From: an uncultured Bacteroidales bacterium
Lineage (GTDB): Bacteria > Bacteroidota > Bacteroidia > Bacteroidales > FEN-979
Direction: 5' to 3'
NCBI GenBank assembly: GCA_903916595.1
Contig: CAIWXI010000055.1
Location: forward strand, 71,870-135,869
Length of the DNA: 64,000 nucleotides
Below the pieces are notes generated by a model. It was not told the DNA's origin and did no database searches. It saw nothing but the letters and a program-made list of their open reading frames with translations. Of the stretch, positions 47,569 through 57,930 are shown in pieces. The stretch's first letter is position 1; every line of letters begins with the position of its first letter. The position numbers and the translations under genes were made by a program.

Positions 47569-50500
47569 TTATCGGTTGCTTTTTTTTAGCGCCTTAATCC
47601 TGTACACCACGCCCTGAGTATCGATGAGGATTATAAAATAAACTCCATCATTTTTATTGCCCAGATAGAACGGATAAGAGCCTGAAATATTATTGAGATT
47701 GCCCTCCTCAATCACAAGGCCTGTTGAGGTCACAATTTTATACCTGAAACTATTCCCATCGGGGAGTGAGACATTTACTATACCGTTGGTTGGCACAGGG
47801 AATGCAGTAAGACCCTTACACTCTGTTGCCGACCCGGCCGATGCAGGGTAATCAACGCAACCCACTATACTGAATTCAGCGGCCGAAGCCCAGGGGTTGC
47901 CGTTAACTTCCGATAGCGCAACGAGGCGGAAATATCGTCCCGGCATCGCGGTGTCAAGGACAATAGTCTGGGGAGCGCTGGTATTGTCAAACTGACCGGT
48001 TTTTACCGGCAGACCCCAATTCAGTGTATCTGTGCTGATATATAACTGATAATTTTTAATGCGGCCATTTTCACCTTCCTGCCTTGTGAGGTAAGTAAAT
48101 TTGTGAATCCAGTAAAGTTGTCCCAATCCTATCTGAATCTCATGTGGGTATGGAACGTCGCCGGTACTCCAGCAGGTATGCCAGATGGTTGAAGGATTAT
48201 TGTCAAAACTCATGGTGGCGTAGCCCGGGTCATTTACTTCTTCACTGTCTGCATAAATAAGAGACCACAGGTCTTTGGGCAATTCAGCAGGATTGTTGCA
48301 GTCGTAAATCGAAGGACAGGTTGTTGCGCTGACCATGGATGGAACAGACTTCGTATATGTCTGGCCGTTTTGGGTAACCGTAAGGCTAACATCGTAGGAG
48401 CCTGGATTTCCCAAAACGACTTTAGGATTACGCACATCCGGGTTTTCAAAAAATGCCGGTGCAGGGCTCATACTCCAATGCCAGCTGGCGCCGGTATGGT
48501 TCAGAATTGAATGATCATCAAAATACAGGGTGTCGGTCATGCATTCGTAATGGGCTTTTTCTATCCAGGGATTAACGATGGGCGTGAAATCCGGTTCCAT
48601 CATAGGCGATTCCCAAACCCCGTCATTTCCGGCAACCCGGAGTTTACTATCCCTGAAGAACGGCAACGCGAGGTTCACGTATGTTCCCGCGGGATAATTG
48701 TTTTCAAAAGCGGCCCAGTCGTTCATCCCATCCTTGCGGTAATAAACTTTCGCTTTATTGCCGTTCGTTGCATTGGTAAACAGGTACACCAGGTCCTGAT
48801 CAGAAGCTGAAGGTTGAATAACCATGCATTTCATATAATCCACAAGGCTGCCGGTCCAGTCTGTCCATGTATCGCCGCCGTTTACCGATCGGTAAACCTT
48901 TCCTATATCGGCCGACCAGGTTCCATTCTGAAGGCAGGCGTAGATCACATTTTCATTATATGGAGAAACAGCAAAAAAGAGTTTGCCCTTCCAGTTGGAG
49001 TTTCCATAAGGAGCCGAGGTGAGAGAAGGTTTTAAAGTCCAGCTGGCACCACCGTCGGTACTTTTATACAAGCCCCTGTTCACGATATCGGCATAGAGCA
49101 CATCAGGGTTGCTGTAACTTATCTGCAAATACCTTACCCTGTCGGGGAAATTGCATAGCAGATCCCAGGTCACACCCATGTCGGTACTTTTCCAGAAGCC
49201 TGTTCCTTCGCCCAGAAATACGGTACCATAATAATTCGGATGAAATACCATGTTTCCACGTCTTCCGCCATATTCATCCATATTCGGATATTTGCTGAAG
49301 ATAAATCGGCCATCTGGCTTCCCTTCGGCAGTTTCAGGCAAGATCCATCCATTTCCGAGGTCGTTGAAAGCCACATGTCTGCTTTTGCCTTGCAGAACCC
49401 AGCCTGTGGGAGATTCGGCCCCGCCCATCCGCAGGGCTTTAGGCTGATAAAAACCGGCTATGGCCGTATTCCCGTTATGATACCTGCCACCAACCACGAT
49501 ATCTTCATTCCAACCCTGGTCAAATCCCCACATATCGGATCCGGTAAGTCCATTGATCCTGACTGAATAATTTGCCGCGGCGGTAAAATTATCGGTACTG
49601 AGGTTCATCCCGCCGTCGGTTGAAACCCAGGTCTCCCCGTTTGGGAGCATCCTGATGTCCTGTATATCGGGATGAATGCTGAAGTTCCCCGAATACCCCC
49701 CAACCGCAGTAAAACTGCCGCCTCCGTTGGTTGATTTGTAGAGTGTGCAAGTGCCAGCCAATATGGTATTCGCGTTGTTTGGTGAGACATCCAGAACCAG
49801 GTCGAAATATCCCTGACCATTGTCCATCGGGAAAGTACTCGTTTGGCCCGTTGCTCGCACCGTCCAAATCCAGCTGCCGGAAACAAGGGTCCCTTTCATC
49901 AGGTAAGGGGTGTTATTGGCGCTTAGTAAAAGGGCCAGAAGGTTATCTGCGCTGGCGGGAGTCATTGCAAGAAGCCCCCCGCTTGATTCAACGATGGTGG
50001 AAGGGAAGGATATCATTGTTTGGAAGGTTGAACCACCATCGGTCGATTGTATCATCGAAAAGTTTCCGGATGCCTTGGTCAGGGCAAAGATCTGTGAATT
50101 GTCGTTTGGCTTGATCTCCGCATCATACACCGGGGCCGTCCATTTCCGGGACCATGACAATCCCCCGTTGGTACTGAGAAAAAGGCCGTTAGCTGAAGCG
50201 GCCAGTATTTTCCGGGGATCCGAGGGGTCGATTTTCAGACGGTCGGCATAAAAAAGGTTGCCGGCAGCTAAAAGAGGCGCCCATGTGCTGCCACCGTCGG
50301 TGGTCTTGTGCACCTGGTTCCCGGCTGCCACGAATACTTCAGAGGAGTTTGACGGATTCACGGCGACCGCGGTAACAGATCCGCCAAAATAATAGGCCGG
50401 GGCCTGCAACATCCAGTTCAATCCTTTGTCGGTGGTTTTATTCACAAACCCGGTTTCGGTGCCGCAATACAAAATGTTGTTGTCGGAAGCAGCCACGTCG

Positions 50501-51036
50501 AAAGAATACACATTAGCCTGCCAGGGACAGGAAGCAGGAGCTGAGGAAGAACCGGATTCGTTGAGCCAGAAAGTTTCTTTGGGCCCTAAAAAGGTCCAGT
50601 CGGAATTTGTTGATGGGGAGTTGATGGGATGACCTGCATTTGTTGATGGGGAGTTGATGGAATGACCTGCGCTGGCTTGGGTGTTTCTAAGGGTTTTATA
50701 ATATTTCTCCAGGTCGGGTAACACGATACGGCCATCCGCCATTACATACGATTCAACAGCCCGTCGCCAGATCTTAAAATACCGGATGATAGCGTTTTTT
50801 TCCGAGGGATGTTTTGCTATCCAGGCATCAAACTCACGGGTAATGTCATTATAATTGACCGATGGCTGATAAAGCATCTTTGCCCAGTCGGGGAAGTCGT
50901 CGCTGCAGGCCGGTTTGTAACTCTTGTTTATCCCCGGCATCTCATCATAGGGAGTATACTGTTTTTGACCTGCAGCAGACAGGGTGTAAAAACAAAACAG
51001 AGCAGCAGTCAGTGTTTTCCACAAAATAGTTTTCAC
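47569..51036 (-). CDS. Large secreted beta-propeller protein (Vps10/BNR repeats, PKD-like, F5/8-type domain, T9SS-like tail)
   Basis: The 1155-residue protein starts at GTG 51036, directly before a signal peptide (MKTILWKTLTAALFCFYTLSAAG). The frame runs 33 bases further to a TTG, but that lies in a TACTTTTG -7 element (51074-51067) and adds nothing useful. After a helical region and an 11-residue tandem repeat come many sortilin/BNR repeats with Asp-box-like turns (KTTDGGSTWAPL, LSTNGGLSWSRK, KSTDGGASWTLK, RSVNGGDTWTDW) over about residues 155-820. A PKD-like domain (about 855-915), an F5/8-type discoidin domain (about 930-1060) and a C-terminal strand-rich tail (FPVPTNGIVNVSLPDG; YFIILIDTQGVVYRIKALK) like a T9SS sorting domain follow. 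The function is likely surface binding or adhesion; the ligand is unknown. Confidence 0.87.
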   Translation of the reverse strand: MKTILWKTLTAALFCFYTLSAAGQKQYTPYDEMPGINKSYKPACSDDFPDWAKMLYQPSVNYNDITREFDAWIAKHPSEKNAIIRYFKIWRRAVESYVMADGRIVLPDLEKYYKTLRNTQASAGHSINSPSTNAGHPINSPSTNSDWTFLGPKETFWLNESGSSSAPASCPWQANVYSFDVAASDNNILYCGTETGFVNKTTDKGLNWMLQAPAYYFGGSVTAVAVNPSNSSEVFVAAGNQVHKTTDGGSTWAPLLAAGNLFYADRLKIDPSDPRKILAASANGLFLSTNGGLSWSRKWTAPVYDAEIKPNDNSQIFALTKASGNFSMIQSTDGGSTFQTMISFPSTIVESSGGLLAMTPASADNLLALLLSANNTPYLMKGTLVSGSWIWTVRATGQTSTFPMDNGQGYFDLVLDVSPNNANTILAGTCTLYKSTNGGGSFTAVGGYSGNFSIHPDIQDIRMLPNGETWVSTDGGMNLSTDNFTAAANYSVRINGLTGSDMWGFDQGWNEDIVVGGRYHNGNTAIAGFYQPKALRMGGAESPTGWVLQGKSRHVAFNDLGNGWILPETAEGKPDGRFIFSKYPNMDEYGGRRGNMVFHPNYYGTVFLGEGTGFWKSTDMGVTWDLLCNFPDRVRYLQISYSNPDVLYADIVNRGLYKSTDGGASWTLKPSLTSAPYGNSNWKGKLFFAVSPYNENVIYACLQNGTWSADIGKVYRSVNGGDTWTDWTGSLVDYMKCMVIQPSASDQDLVYLFTNATNGNKAKVYYRKDGMNDWAAFENNYPAGTYVNLALPFFRDSKLRVAGNDGVWESPMMEPDFTPIVNPWIEKAHYECMTDTLYFDDHSILNHTGASWHWSMSPAPAFFENPDVRNPKVVLGNPGSYDVSLTVTQNGQTYTKSVPSMVSATTCPSIYDCNNPAELPKDLWSLIYADSEEVNDPGYATMSFDNNPSTIWHTCWSTGDVPYPHEIQIGLGQLYWIHKFTYLTRQEGENGRIKNYQLYISTDTLNWGLPVKTGQFDNTSAPQTIVLDTAMPGRYFRLVALSEVNGNPWASAAEFSIVGCVDYPASAGSATECKGLTAFPVPTNGIVNVSLPDGNSFRYKIVTSTGLVIEEGNLNNISGSYPFYLGNKNDGVYFIILIDTQGVVYRIKALKKSNR
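50606..50671. repeat. Two-copy 33-bp tandem repeat inside the propeller-protein gene
   Basis: The units 50606-50638 and 50639-50671 differ at two bases and keep the frame. On the minus strand they encode AGH[SP]INSPSTN twice, in the linker between the N-terminal helical region and the first propeller repeats. The near identity suggests a recent slippage duplication. Confidence 0.9.
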
Positions 51037-51149
51037 GGTAGGCTTATTAATACAGTAATCAGAGATCAAAAGTACTTTACAATCCTGAATAATTCACGAA
51101 ATATTATACTCTTGCCCATGCCCGGAAATGGTTTTACAGGATTAAGTAA

Positions 51150-51157
51150 TAACTTTG
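51150..51157 (+). promoter_or_regulatory. Possible -7 element for the pentose phosphate operon
   Basis: TAACTTTG, a full TAnnTTTG match, lies 26 bases before the gnd ATG. The expected TTG about 20 bases upstream is not clear (ATGGTTTT is the nearest), so the promoter is only partly supported. Confidence 0.45.
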
Positions 51158-51183
51158 TAACAATCAAATTAAAAACCTGTAAC

Positions 51184-52083
51184 ATGAAAATTGGATTTAT
51201 CGGTCTTGGCAAAATGGGCTTTAATATGGTTCAGCGCTTATTAAATGATCATCATGAAATAGTAGTGTGGAACAGGTCGCAGGTAGCGGTTGAGGAAATT
51301 TCCAAAAAGGGCGCTATCGGGGCTGCCACTGTTGAAGAACTTACAAACAAACTTCCGGGGCGAAGGATTGTCTGGCTGATGGTCCCGGCCGGTAAACCGG
51401 TCGACGAAAACCTTGATCTCCTGCTCACTTTGTTAAACCAGGGAGATATCATTATCGACGGAGGAAATTCGTACTGGAGAGATACTCAGGCCAGAGCCGT
51501 GAGAGCTGCATTAAAAGGCGTAAATTATATTGATTGCGGTACCAGTGGCGGTGTATGGGGATTGAAAAACGGGTACTGCCTGATGTACGGTGGTGACAGG
51601 GAAGCTGCGGAATATGCAGAACCTTTATTCAAATCACTTGCCCCCGAACACGGCTATGTTTATTGCGGAGTGTCCGGAACGGGACATTTGGTGAAGATGG
51701 TGCATAACGGGATTGAATATGGTATGATGCAGGCGTTCGCCGAAGGTTTCGAAATACTTGAAAAAACCCCATTTAACCTCGATCTGCCGAAAATTGCTGA
51801 TGCCTGGCAATATGGTAGTGTAGTTCGTTCCTGGCTGCTGGAACTGGCTGTTGATGCCCTTAAGGAAGACCCTAAACTCGACCGCCTCGAAGATTATGTG
51901 CAGGATAGCGGAGAAGGGCGCTGGACCGTGCAAACGGCCATAGATTTTGATGTGCCTGCCCATGTGATCACGGCTTCTCTTTATAATCGGTTTCAGTCGC
52001 GTCAAACGGAATCCTTTGCAATGAAAATGCTTGCTGCTCTCCGTAACCAGTTCGGAGGCCATGCCGTAAAAACCAAAGAGTAA
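51184..52083 (+). CDS. gnd: 6-phosphogluconate dehydrogenase, short (decarboxylating) form
   Basis: The 299-residue protein begins with the Rossmann motif MKIGFIGLGKMGFNMVQRL and carries IIDGGNSYWRDTQAR, CGTSGGVWGLKNGYCLMYGG and the catalytic lysine in GHLVKMVHNGIEYGMMQA. It oxidises and decarboxylates 6-phosphogluconate to ribulose 5-phosphate. It belongs to the short GndA/YqeC-like class of about 300 residues, not the 470-residue form. NRS after the second strand is compatible with NADP but does not prove it. The frame is open upstream to 50809, but that part overlaps the opposite-strand secreted protein and has no homology sense. It begins the gnd-zwf-pgl-pgi operon, with a 6-base gap to zwf. 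Confidence 0.94.
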   Translation: MKIGFIGLGKMGFNMVQRLLNDHHEIVVWNRSQVAVEEISKKGAIGAATVEELTNKLPGRRIVWLMVPAGKPVDENLDLLLTLLNQGDIIIDGGNSYWRDTQARAVRAALKGVNYIDCGTSGGVWGLKNGYCLMYGGDREAAEYAEPLFKSLAPEHGYVYCGVSGTGHLVKMVHNGIEYGMMQAFAEGFEILEKTPFNLDLPKIADAWQYGSVVRSWLLELAVDALKEDPKLDRLEDYVQDSGEGRWTVQTAIDFDVPAHVITASLYNRFQSRQTESFAMKMLAALRNQFGGHAVKTKE

Positions 52084-52089
52084 GAGAAA

Positions 52090-53610
52090 ATGAACAAAAC
52101 CGATAGTCTGATCTATGTGATCTTCGGGGCTTCCGGCGACCTTACGAAACGAAAACTGATCCCGGCCTTGTACGCACTTTTTGTGCAGAAATTGCTGCCT
52201 GAGAAGTTTGCTCTTATGGGCGCATCCCGTTCCCTGCTCACAAATGGTGATTTCAGGGAAAGTATGAAAGCAGCCATACATGAGTTTAAAGAAATTGATG
52301 ATACGTCAGGTATTGACGAGTTCATGGAAAAACTTCATTATACGGCTGTCCGGTTCGATGACGTCTCCTCATACCTTGAACTGAAACAGGGGCTTGAAAA
52401 GTTGCGTACAATGTCAAATATTGGGGGAAATACAGTTTTTTATCTTTCAACGCCTCCCAGCTTGTACGGGATAATCCCGCAACATCTTTCGGCTGTGGGA
52501 CTTCATCGCCAGGATGATGGCTTTAAGAGGCTGATCATCGAGAAACCTTTTGGCTATGATCTGGAATCGGCCATATCTCTTAAAAACCTGCTGCTGAAGG
52601 ATTGGAATGAAGACCAGATATTCAGGATCGACCACTATTTAGGCAAAGAAACCGTTCAGAATCTGCTGGTCACACGATTTTCGAACGGGATGTTCGAACC
52701 CTTGTGGAACAGGAATTATATACATCATGTTGAAATTACTTCTGCTGAAAGCATCGGGGTTGAGAAGCGAGGGGGGTATTTCGACAGTTCCGGTTCCCTT
52801 CGTGATATGGTGCAGAACCATCTTCTGCAGGTTACTGCACTTTCCGCTATGGAGCCGCCTTCATCCCTTGACTCTTCCGCCATCAGGAATGAGATATTAA
52901 AAGTATTACAGTCATTAAGGCCTATACCCAGGGAAGACGTTGGAAAGGTCGCCATTCGGGGGCAATACCTGTCGTCGACAATAAAAGGCAAGCCAATACC
53001 CGGCTACAGGGAGGAAGAGGGCGTTGCTGCAGATTCTGTTACTGAGACTTATGCAGCATTGAAATTTTATATCGACAACTGGCGCTGGGGCGGAGTTCCG
53101 TTTTATATCCGTACCGGCAAGCGGCTGCCGACACGTGTGACCGAGGTTGTTATCCATTTTAAAGCTACTCCCCATTTCCTGTTTTCGGGCGACAAGTACC
53201 GGCAGGCATGGAATCAGCTTGTTATCAGGATACAGCCTGATGAAGGGATCCTTTTAAAATTCGGGATGAAAACACCGGGTGCCGGCTTTGAAGTGCAGAA
53301 TGTAAACATGGATTTCCATTATAAAGATCTTTCAAATCAAAGAATCCCTTTGGCTTATGAAAGACTTATACACGATGCGATACATGGCGATGCCACATTA
53401 TTTGCAAGGACAGAAGAAGTGCTTGAGGCGTGGAAATTTCTCACTCCTGTAATAGAGGCATGGAAAAACGAGCAGGAAGTTCCCCTGTATGGATATCCTG
53501 CCGGGACCTGGGGGCCACAGCAGGCCGATGACCTGATTGAAGGCCAGGACATGTCATGGCGATATCCTTGTAAAAATCTTTCTGATGACGGAATTTACTG
53601 CGAATTGTAA
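52090..53610 (+). CDS. zwf: Glucose-6-phosphate 1-dehydrogenase
   Basis: The 506-residue protein shows YVIFGASGDLTKRKLIPALY (nucleotide-binding start), the active-site signature RIDHYLGKETVQNLLV, EKPFGYDLESA, and GGVPFYIRTGKRLPTR. It oxidises glucose 6-phosphate to 6-phosphogluconolactone with NAD(P)+, the entry step of the oxidative pentose phosphate route. Length is normal. The gene lies between gnd and pgl, 2 bases before the pgl ATG, so the set is translated from one message. Confidence 0.97.
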   Translation: MNKTDSLIYVIFGASGDLTKRKLIPALYALFVQKLLPEKFALMGASRSLLTNGDFRESMKAAIHEFKEIDDTSGIDEFMEKLHYTAVRFDDVSSYLELKQGLEKLRTMSNIGGNTVFYLSTPPSLYGIIPQHLSAVGLHRQDDGFKRLIIEKPFGYDLESAISLKNLLLKDWNEDQIFRIDHYLGKETVQNLLVTRFSNGMFEPLWNRNYIHHVEITSAESIGVEKRGGYFDSSGSLRDMVQNHLLQVTALSAMEPPSSLDSSAIRNEILKVLQSLRPIPREDVGKVAIRGQYLSSTIKGKPIPGYREEEGVAADSVTETYAALKFYIDNWRWGGVPFYIRTGKRLPTRVTEVVIHFKATPHFLFSGDKYRQAWNQLVIRIQPDEGILLKFGMKTPGAGFEVQNVNMDFHYKDLSNQRIPLAYERLIHDAIHGDATLFARTEEVLEAWKFLTPVIEAWKNEQEVPLYGYPAGTWGPQQADDLIEGQDMSWRYPCKNLSDDGIYCEL

Positions 53611-53612
53611 GG

Positions 53613-54371
53613 ATGGCTGATACGATAAAGATATTTGAAACTGTGGATGAGTTAGCCCTGTATTTTGCTTCCTTTCTTGAAGCGCGCATAAGGGAAACAC
53701 CAGATGACACCACATTCTCATGGGTATTATCCGGTGGAACCACACCAAAACTGATATTCAGGGCAGTCGCTTTAAACTGCAGGGAAAGCGTTGACTGGAA
53801 TAAAATTAAGGTGTTCTGGGGCGATGAACGATGTGTTGGTCCTCAGGATGAAGAAAGCAATTTCAGGATGGCCAGGGAGAACCTGCTGGAACTGCTTCCC
53901 ATTCCATGGTATAATATATTCAGGATCCATGGTGAAAATGATCCGGCAGAAGAAGCGGTGAAATATTCAGAGCTCTTTGCCCGGCAAGTGAATTCATATA
54001 TGGGCATTCCAAATGCCGATCTTGTAATGCTCGGGCTAGGCGAAGACGGCCATACTGCTTCTGTTTTTCCTGGCGGCGCAGACCTCTTCAGCAGCCATAA
54101 GCTTTTTGATGTTTCGGAACATCCTTTAACGAAACAGAAACGGATCACAGCATGCGGAAAAGTGATCAACAATGCGAAAACCATAATAATTCTGGCTCCC
54201 GGAGAAAATAAGGCCGGCATGGTTGCCCGGATATTAGATGAACAAACCGGATGGGAACAGCTTCCTGCTGCCTGGGTTCGACCCGAAAAAGGCGAAAAGA
54301 TCTGGTTACTTGACAGGAAATCAGCATCCAAACTAAAATCAAATACAAACAATGAAAAACCAATTGACTGA
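53613..54371 (+). CDS. pgl: 6-phosphogluconolactonase (DevB/Pgl type)
   Basis: The 252-residue protein has [39 protein letters not shown] and [18 protein letters not shown], the conserved blocks of the NagB-fold lactonase. It hydrolyses 6-phosphogluconolactone to 6-phosphogluconate, between zwf and gnd. The 3' end overlaps pgi by 20 bases, so translation of the two is coupled. Confidence 0.95.
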   Translation: MADTIKIFETVDELALYFASFLEARIRETPDDTTFSWVLSGGTTPKLIFRAVALNCRESVDWNKIKVFWGDERCVGPQDEESNFRMARENLLELLPIPWYNIFRIHGENDPAEEAVKYSELFARQVNSYMGIPNADLVMLGLGEDGHTASVFPGGADLFSSHKLFDVSEHPLTKQKRITACGKVINNAKTIIILAPGENKAGMVARILDEQTGWEQLPAAWVRPEKGEKIWLLDRKSASKLKSNTNNEKPID

Positions 54372-55965
54372 ATCACTGGTATGGAAGTCGCTGCAAAGCC
54401 ATTTTCAGGAGTTAAAAAACACTTCCCTCAGGACACTTTTCGCTGAGGATAACAAAAGAGGAGAACAGTTTAGTATACATGATCTGGGAATATTCTTCGA
54501 TTATTCAAAACACCGTATCACAACCGAAACTATTCGCCTTTTAACACAACTTGCAAAGGAAAGAGGACTTGCCCGGGGGATACAAGCCATGTTTTCGGGT
54601 GAGAAGATCAATATTACCGAGAACCGGGCGGTCTTGCATACAGCTCTAAGGGCGCCCAAAGGATCTGTTGTCATGGCGGATGGCAGGAATGTAGTTCCTG
54701 ATGTACACGAGGTATTGGAAAAAATGAGCGATTTTGCCAACCATATCCGCAGCGGCCGGTGGAAAGGATTTACAGGCAAACCCATCCGCAATATAGTCAA
54801 CATAGGAATAGGAGGATCGGATCTGGGCCCGGTTATGGCATATGAAGCTTTGAAATTCTATGCTCAGCACAACCTCATCTTCCGCTTTGTGTCGAATGTA
54901 GACGGAAATGATTTTGCCGAAGCCGTCAGGGATCTGGATCCTGAAGAAACCCTCTTCGTTGTCTCCTCCAAAACCTTCACCACCCTTGAGACCATGACCA
55001 ATGCACGCACTGCAAGAACCTGGCTGCTCGGGAAGCTTATCAGCGAAAGTGCAGTGGCCCGCCATTTTGTGGCTGTTTCAACCAATGAAAAAGAGGTGAG
55101 CAGCTTTGGAATTGATACCCGAAACATGTTTGGCTTCTGGGACTGGGTAGGGGGAAGGTACAGCATGGATTCGGCCATTGGATTATCGACTATGATCGCT
55201 ATAGGGCCGGAAAATTTTTATGCTATGCTGGATGGCTTTCACCAGATGGATGAACATTTCCGCACTGCTCCTTTTGAACGGAATATCCCCGTGATTATGG
55301 GTCTTCTGGGCATATGGTATATTGATTTTTTTAATGCCCGGACTCAGGCTGTATTGCCATACGATAATTACCTCAAACGTTTCCCGGCTTATCTGCAGCA
55401 GCTTACCATGGAAAGCAACGGCAAGCACGTGACTCTCGATGGAATGAAAACAGATTACCAGACCGGTGCTGTATACTGGGGTGAACCCGGAACAAACGGA
55501 CAACATTCTTTTTACCAGCTCATACACCAGGGGACTTCCATTATTCCCTGTGATTTCATTGGTTTCAGAACATCCCTGAACCTGCTTCCTCTGCATCAGG
55601 ACTACTTAATGGCCAATATGATCGCTCAGGGTGAGGCCCTCGCTTTTGGTAAATCCGCCGAAGAAGTAAAAAAAGAAGGTGTTCCCGATCATCTCGCCCC
55701 ACATAAGGTATTTGAAGGAAACAGGCCGTCTTCAGCATTTTTCATGGAAAAACTTACTCCGGAATTTCTTGGCCGGCTAATTGCCATGTACGAACATGCG
55801 GTGTATACGCAGGGCGTGATCTGGGATATCAATCCCTTCGACCAGATGGGTGTTGAGCTGGGGAAAGTGCTTGCCATGAAGATCATTCCTGAGCTACAGG
55901 ACAAAAGCAAGCCACTTCATCACGACAGTTCGACCAACAGCCTGATAGAGTATTACCGGGGTTAG
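54352..55965 (+). CDS. pgi: Glucose-6-phosphate isomerase
   Basis: The 537-residue protein carries the Pgi signatures: [48 protein letters not shown], and [18 protein letters not shown]. It interconverts glucose 6-phosphate and fructose 6-phosphate, returning pentose-phosphate products to glycolysis. Its ATG lies inside the end of pgl. It ends 27 bases before the convergent archaemetzincin gene; a weak 6-bp stem spans the two ends, without a T tract. Confidence 0.97.
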   Translation: MKNQLTESLVWKSLQSHFQELKNTSLRTLFAEDNKRGEQFSIHDLGIFFDYSKHRITTETIRLLTQLAKERGLARGIQAMFSGEKINITENRAVLHTALRAPKGSVVMADGRNVVPDVHEVLEKMSDFANHIRSGRWKGFTGKPIRNIVNIGIGGSDLGPVMAYEALKFYAQHNLIFRFVSNVDGNDFAEAVRDLDPEETLFVVSSKTFTTLETMTNARTARTWLLGKLISESAVARHFVAVSTNEKEVSSFGIDTRNMFGFWDWVGGRYSMDSAIGLSTMIAIGPENFYAMLDGFHQMDEHFRTAPFERNIPVIMGLLGIWYIDFFNARTQAVLPYDNYLKRFPAYLQQLTMESNGKHVTLDGMKTDYQTGAVYWGEPGTNGQHSFYQLIHQGTSIIPCDFIGFRTSLNLLPLHQDYLMANMIAQGEALAFGKSAEEVKKEGVPDHLAPHKVFEGNRPSSAFFMEKLTPEFLGRLIAMYEHAVYTQGVIWDINPFDQMGVELGKVLAMKIIPELQDKSKPLHHDSSTNSLIEYYRG

Positions 55966-55992
55966 ATTTACGGCGACTAACAGGTTCTGTAA

Positions 55993-56535
55993 TTAAACGC
56001 CGTGGATCAGTCCGGGATGAGCCCTGCAGTTGTTACATAAACCCCGGTCTTTCTGGTCTATATCTTCCACGTATGTGCTGGAGCGCATCACACAGACAGG
56101 TGTTGTACAATGGATTAATCCAAAAGTGTGACCCAGCTCGTGAATCACTTCTTTTGTAAACCGCTCAAGAAGCAGCTTGTCGTCGGGCTCTATGCCATAC
56201 CGCTCGTTACTTAAACGATAGAGCGAGGCAATCCCGGTTTGTCCGTTTAAAAATGCCTGCCCGAAAATATAGGTAAGAATGGGGATGAAAAGATCGACGC
56301 TGAATAATCCTATGGTTTTCAAAGCTGTTTCATTGGAGATCGCATTAACGGCGGTTAAGAGTTTGTTCCCGTTATACTGTCTCCTTGAGGCGTCGAAAAA
56401 TTCGTTCAGGTCAAGATGTGATTCTTTTACGATGACAGGATAAGTATATTCCCGTGTTACTGCCTGAGCTATTTCCTCAAGAAAATGTTTCCCTAAATAC
56501 CCAAAAGAAATCAAGGTGATATTTTGTTGAGTCAT
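55993..56535 (-). CDS. amzA: Archaemetzincin-type zinc metalloprotease
   Basis: The 180-residue protein contains the archaemetzincin core HELGHTFGLIHCTTPVCVMRS, that is HExxHxxGxxH with the added Cys pair, and a second CxxC in RGLCNNCRAHPGL. This fits the family pattern with a catalytic zinc held by three His and a structural zinc held by four Cys. No signal peptide is visible, so it is probably cytoplasmic. The family is of aminopeptidase or unknown physiological role. It lies 42 bases after the sigma-54 activator on the same strand and is the last gene of the redox operon. Confidence 0.93.
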   Translation of the reverse strand: MTQQNITLISFGYLGKHFLEEIAQAVTREYTYPVIVKESHLDLNEFFDASRRQYNGNKLLTAVNAISNETALKTIGLFSVDLFIPILTYIFGQAFLNGQTGIASLYRLSNERYGIEPDDKLLLERFTKEVIHELGHTFGLIHCTTPVCVMRSSTYVEDIDQKDRGLCNNCRAHPGLIHGV

Positions 56536-56577
56536 TCGGAAAAGGTCAGGTTAATAACTTAACGCGAAGCTGTTTAT

Positions 56578-57918
56578 TTATTCATCGGGCTTTAAATCGT
56601 ATTTTTTGATCTTGTTGTACAGGGTCACCCTGTCGACTTTCAATGCCTTTGCCGTGCGGGTGATGTTCCAGCTGTATTTGTTCAGGATCTGCCGTATGAA
56701 GGACTTTTCGAAATCATCAAGGCTTTCGATGGAATTATCGATCATGTCTTTTCCAAAAGGCAGGTCTTTCAGAGTGATTTTTTTCCCGTTTCCAATCACG
56801 ATAGCCCGTTCGATCATGTTTTCAAGTTCGCGTATATTCCCCGGGAAGGGGTATTCCCCAAGACGTTGCATAGCCGCATCATCGATGGTGATATGCGGCT
56901 TGTTCATGGTTGTACAGTATTTTTTAATAAAATAATCGACCAGCAACGGGATGTCTTCAACCCGCTCCCGGAGTGGTGGTATGCTAATATTCACAACATT
57001 CAGCCGATAGTAAAGATCTTCTCTGAAGATACCCTGTTCAACCATGCTTTTAAGATCCCGGTTGGTAGCGCAGATGACCCTGAAATCAGAAGATGTTTCT
57101 TTGTTACCGCCAACCCTCACGAATGTTTTTGTTTCCAGAACGCGCAGCAGTTCAATCTGCATTTTGGAAGATATTGTTGCGATCTCATCAAGAAAAATCG
57201 TTCCGCTGTCGGCCATCTCGAACCGGCCTTTACGGTTATACATGGCCCCTGTAAAAGCTCCCTTCTCATGTCCGAACAGCTCGCTTTCAAGAAGGCTTTC
57301 GGTGAGGGCCCCGCAATGTACGCTCACAAGCGGATAATATTTTCGGGAGGAATTGGCATGAATAGCCCGGGCAATTAATTCTTTTCCAGTTCCGCTTTCA
57401 CCGGTAATAATAACCGAAGAGTTACTTTGTGCCACGCTCTCGACCTGCTTCAGCACCTTTTTCATGGCTTCACTGTTCCCGATCAGGTCTTCTACATTAT
57501 CAAGTGAGCTTACTTTGTTTTTGAGTGTTTCGTTTTCCTGCGATAGCTCGATCTGTTTTGAGGCATTCCTGATCAGATGCGAAAGGTCATCGGGATCAAA
57601 AGGTTTTGTAACATAATCATAAGCCCCGTCTTTTAAGGCCATCACAGCCGTATTTACACTGGCAAAGGCCGTCATCACAATAACAATGGCATCCTGCTTT
57701 AAGGCTTTAATGCGCCTGAGCATTTCCAGCCCATCCATGCCCGGCATTTTAATATCGGCAAGGATGATGTCATACTGAGAGGACTCTATCAGTTGCAATG
57801 CTTTCCTGGCATTTTCAGCAACTTCCACCTGGTAGCCGTCTTCCACGAACCAGTTATTTAAAGAATCCCTTACCGATTCTTCATCGTCAACGATTAATAT
57901 TGATATCTTTCTGGCCAT
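56578..57918 (-). CDS. NtrC-family sigma-54-dependent response regulator
   Basis: The 446-residue protein has a receiver (1-120; phospho-acceptor Asp55 in IILADIKMPGMDG), a sigma-54 AAA+ domain (about 140-370; Walker A GESGTGKE, the sigma-54 contact loop GAFTGA, GTIFLDEI) and a Fis-type helix-turn-helix (about 400-446; NITRTAKALKVDRVTLYNKIKKY). It should activate sigma-54 promoters when phosphorylated by the kinase encoded 12 bases upstream. I could not find a clear -24/-12 site in the operon gaps, so its targets may lie outside this window or upstream of 64000. Confidence 0.95.
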   Translation of the reverse strand: MARKISILIVDDEESVRDSLNNWFVEDGYQVEVAENARKALQLIESSQYDIILADIKMPGMDGLEMLRRIKALKQDAIVIVMTAFASVNTAVMALKDGAYDYVTKPFDPDDLSHLIRNASKQIELSQENETLKNKVSSLDNVEDLIGNSEAMKKVLKQVESVAQSNSSVIITGESGTGKELIARAIHANSSRKYYPLVSVHCGALTESLLESELFGHEKGAFTGAMYNRKGRFEMADSGTIFLDEIATISSKMQIELLRVLETKTFVRVGGNKETSSDFRVICATNRDLKSMVEQGIFREDLYYRLNVVNISIPPLRERVEDIPLLVDYFIKKYCTTMNKPHITIDDAAMQRLGEYPFPGNIRELENMIERAIVIGNGKKITLKDLPFGKDMIDNSIESLDDFEKSFIRQILNKYSWNITRTAKALKVDRVTLYNKIKKYDLKPDE

Positions 57919-57930
57919 TCTGTGGTCTTC

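Noticed and set aside
50809-51183. Upstream extension of the gnd frame
   Set aside because: It overlaps the opposite-strand propeller-protein gene; the Rossmann motif starts exactly at ATG 51184.
55970-56003. Terminator hairpin between pgi and amzA
   Set aside because: Only a 6-bp stem with a 22-base loop and no T tract; it also overlaps the amzA coding end.
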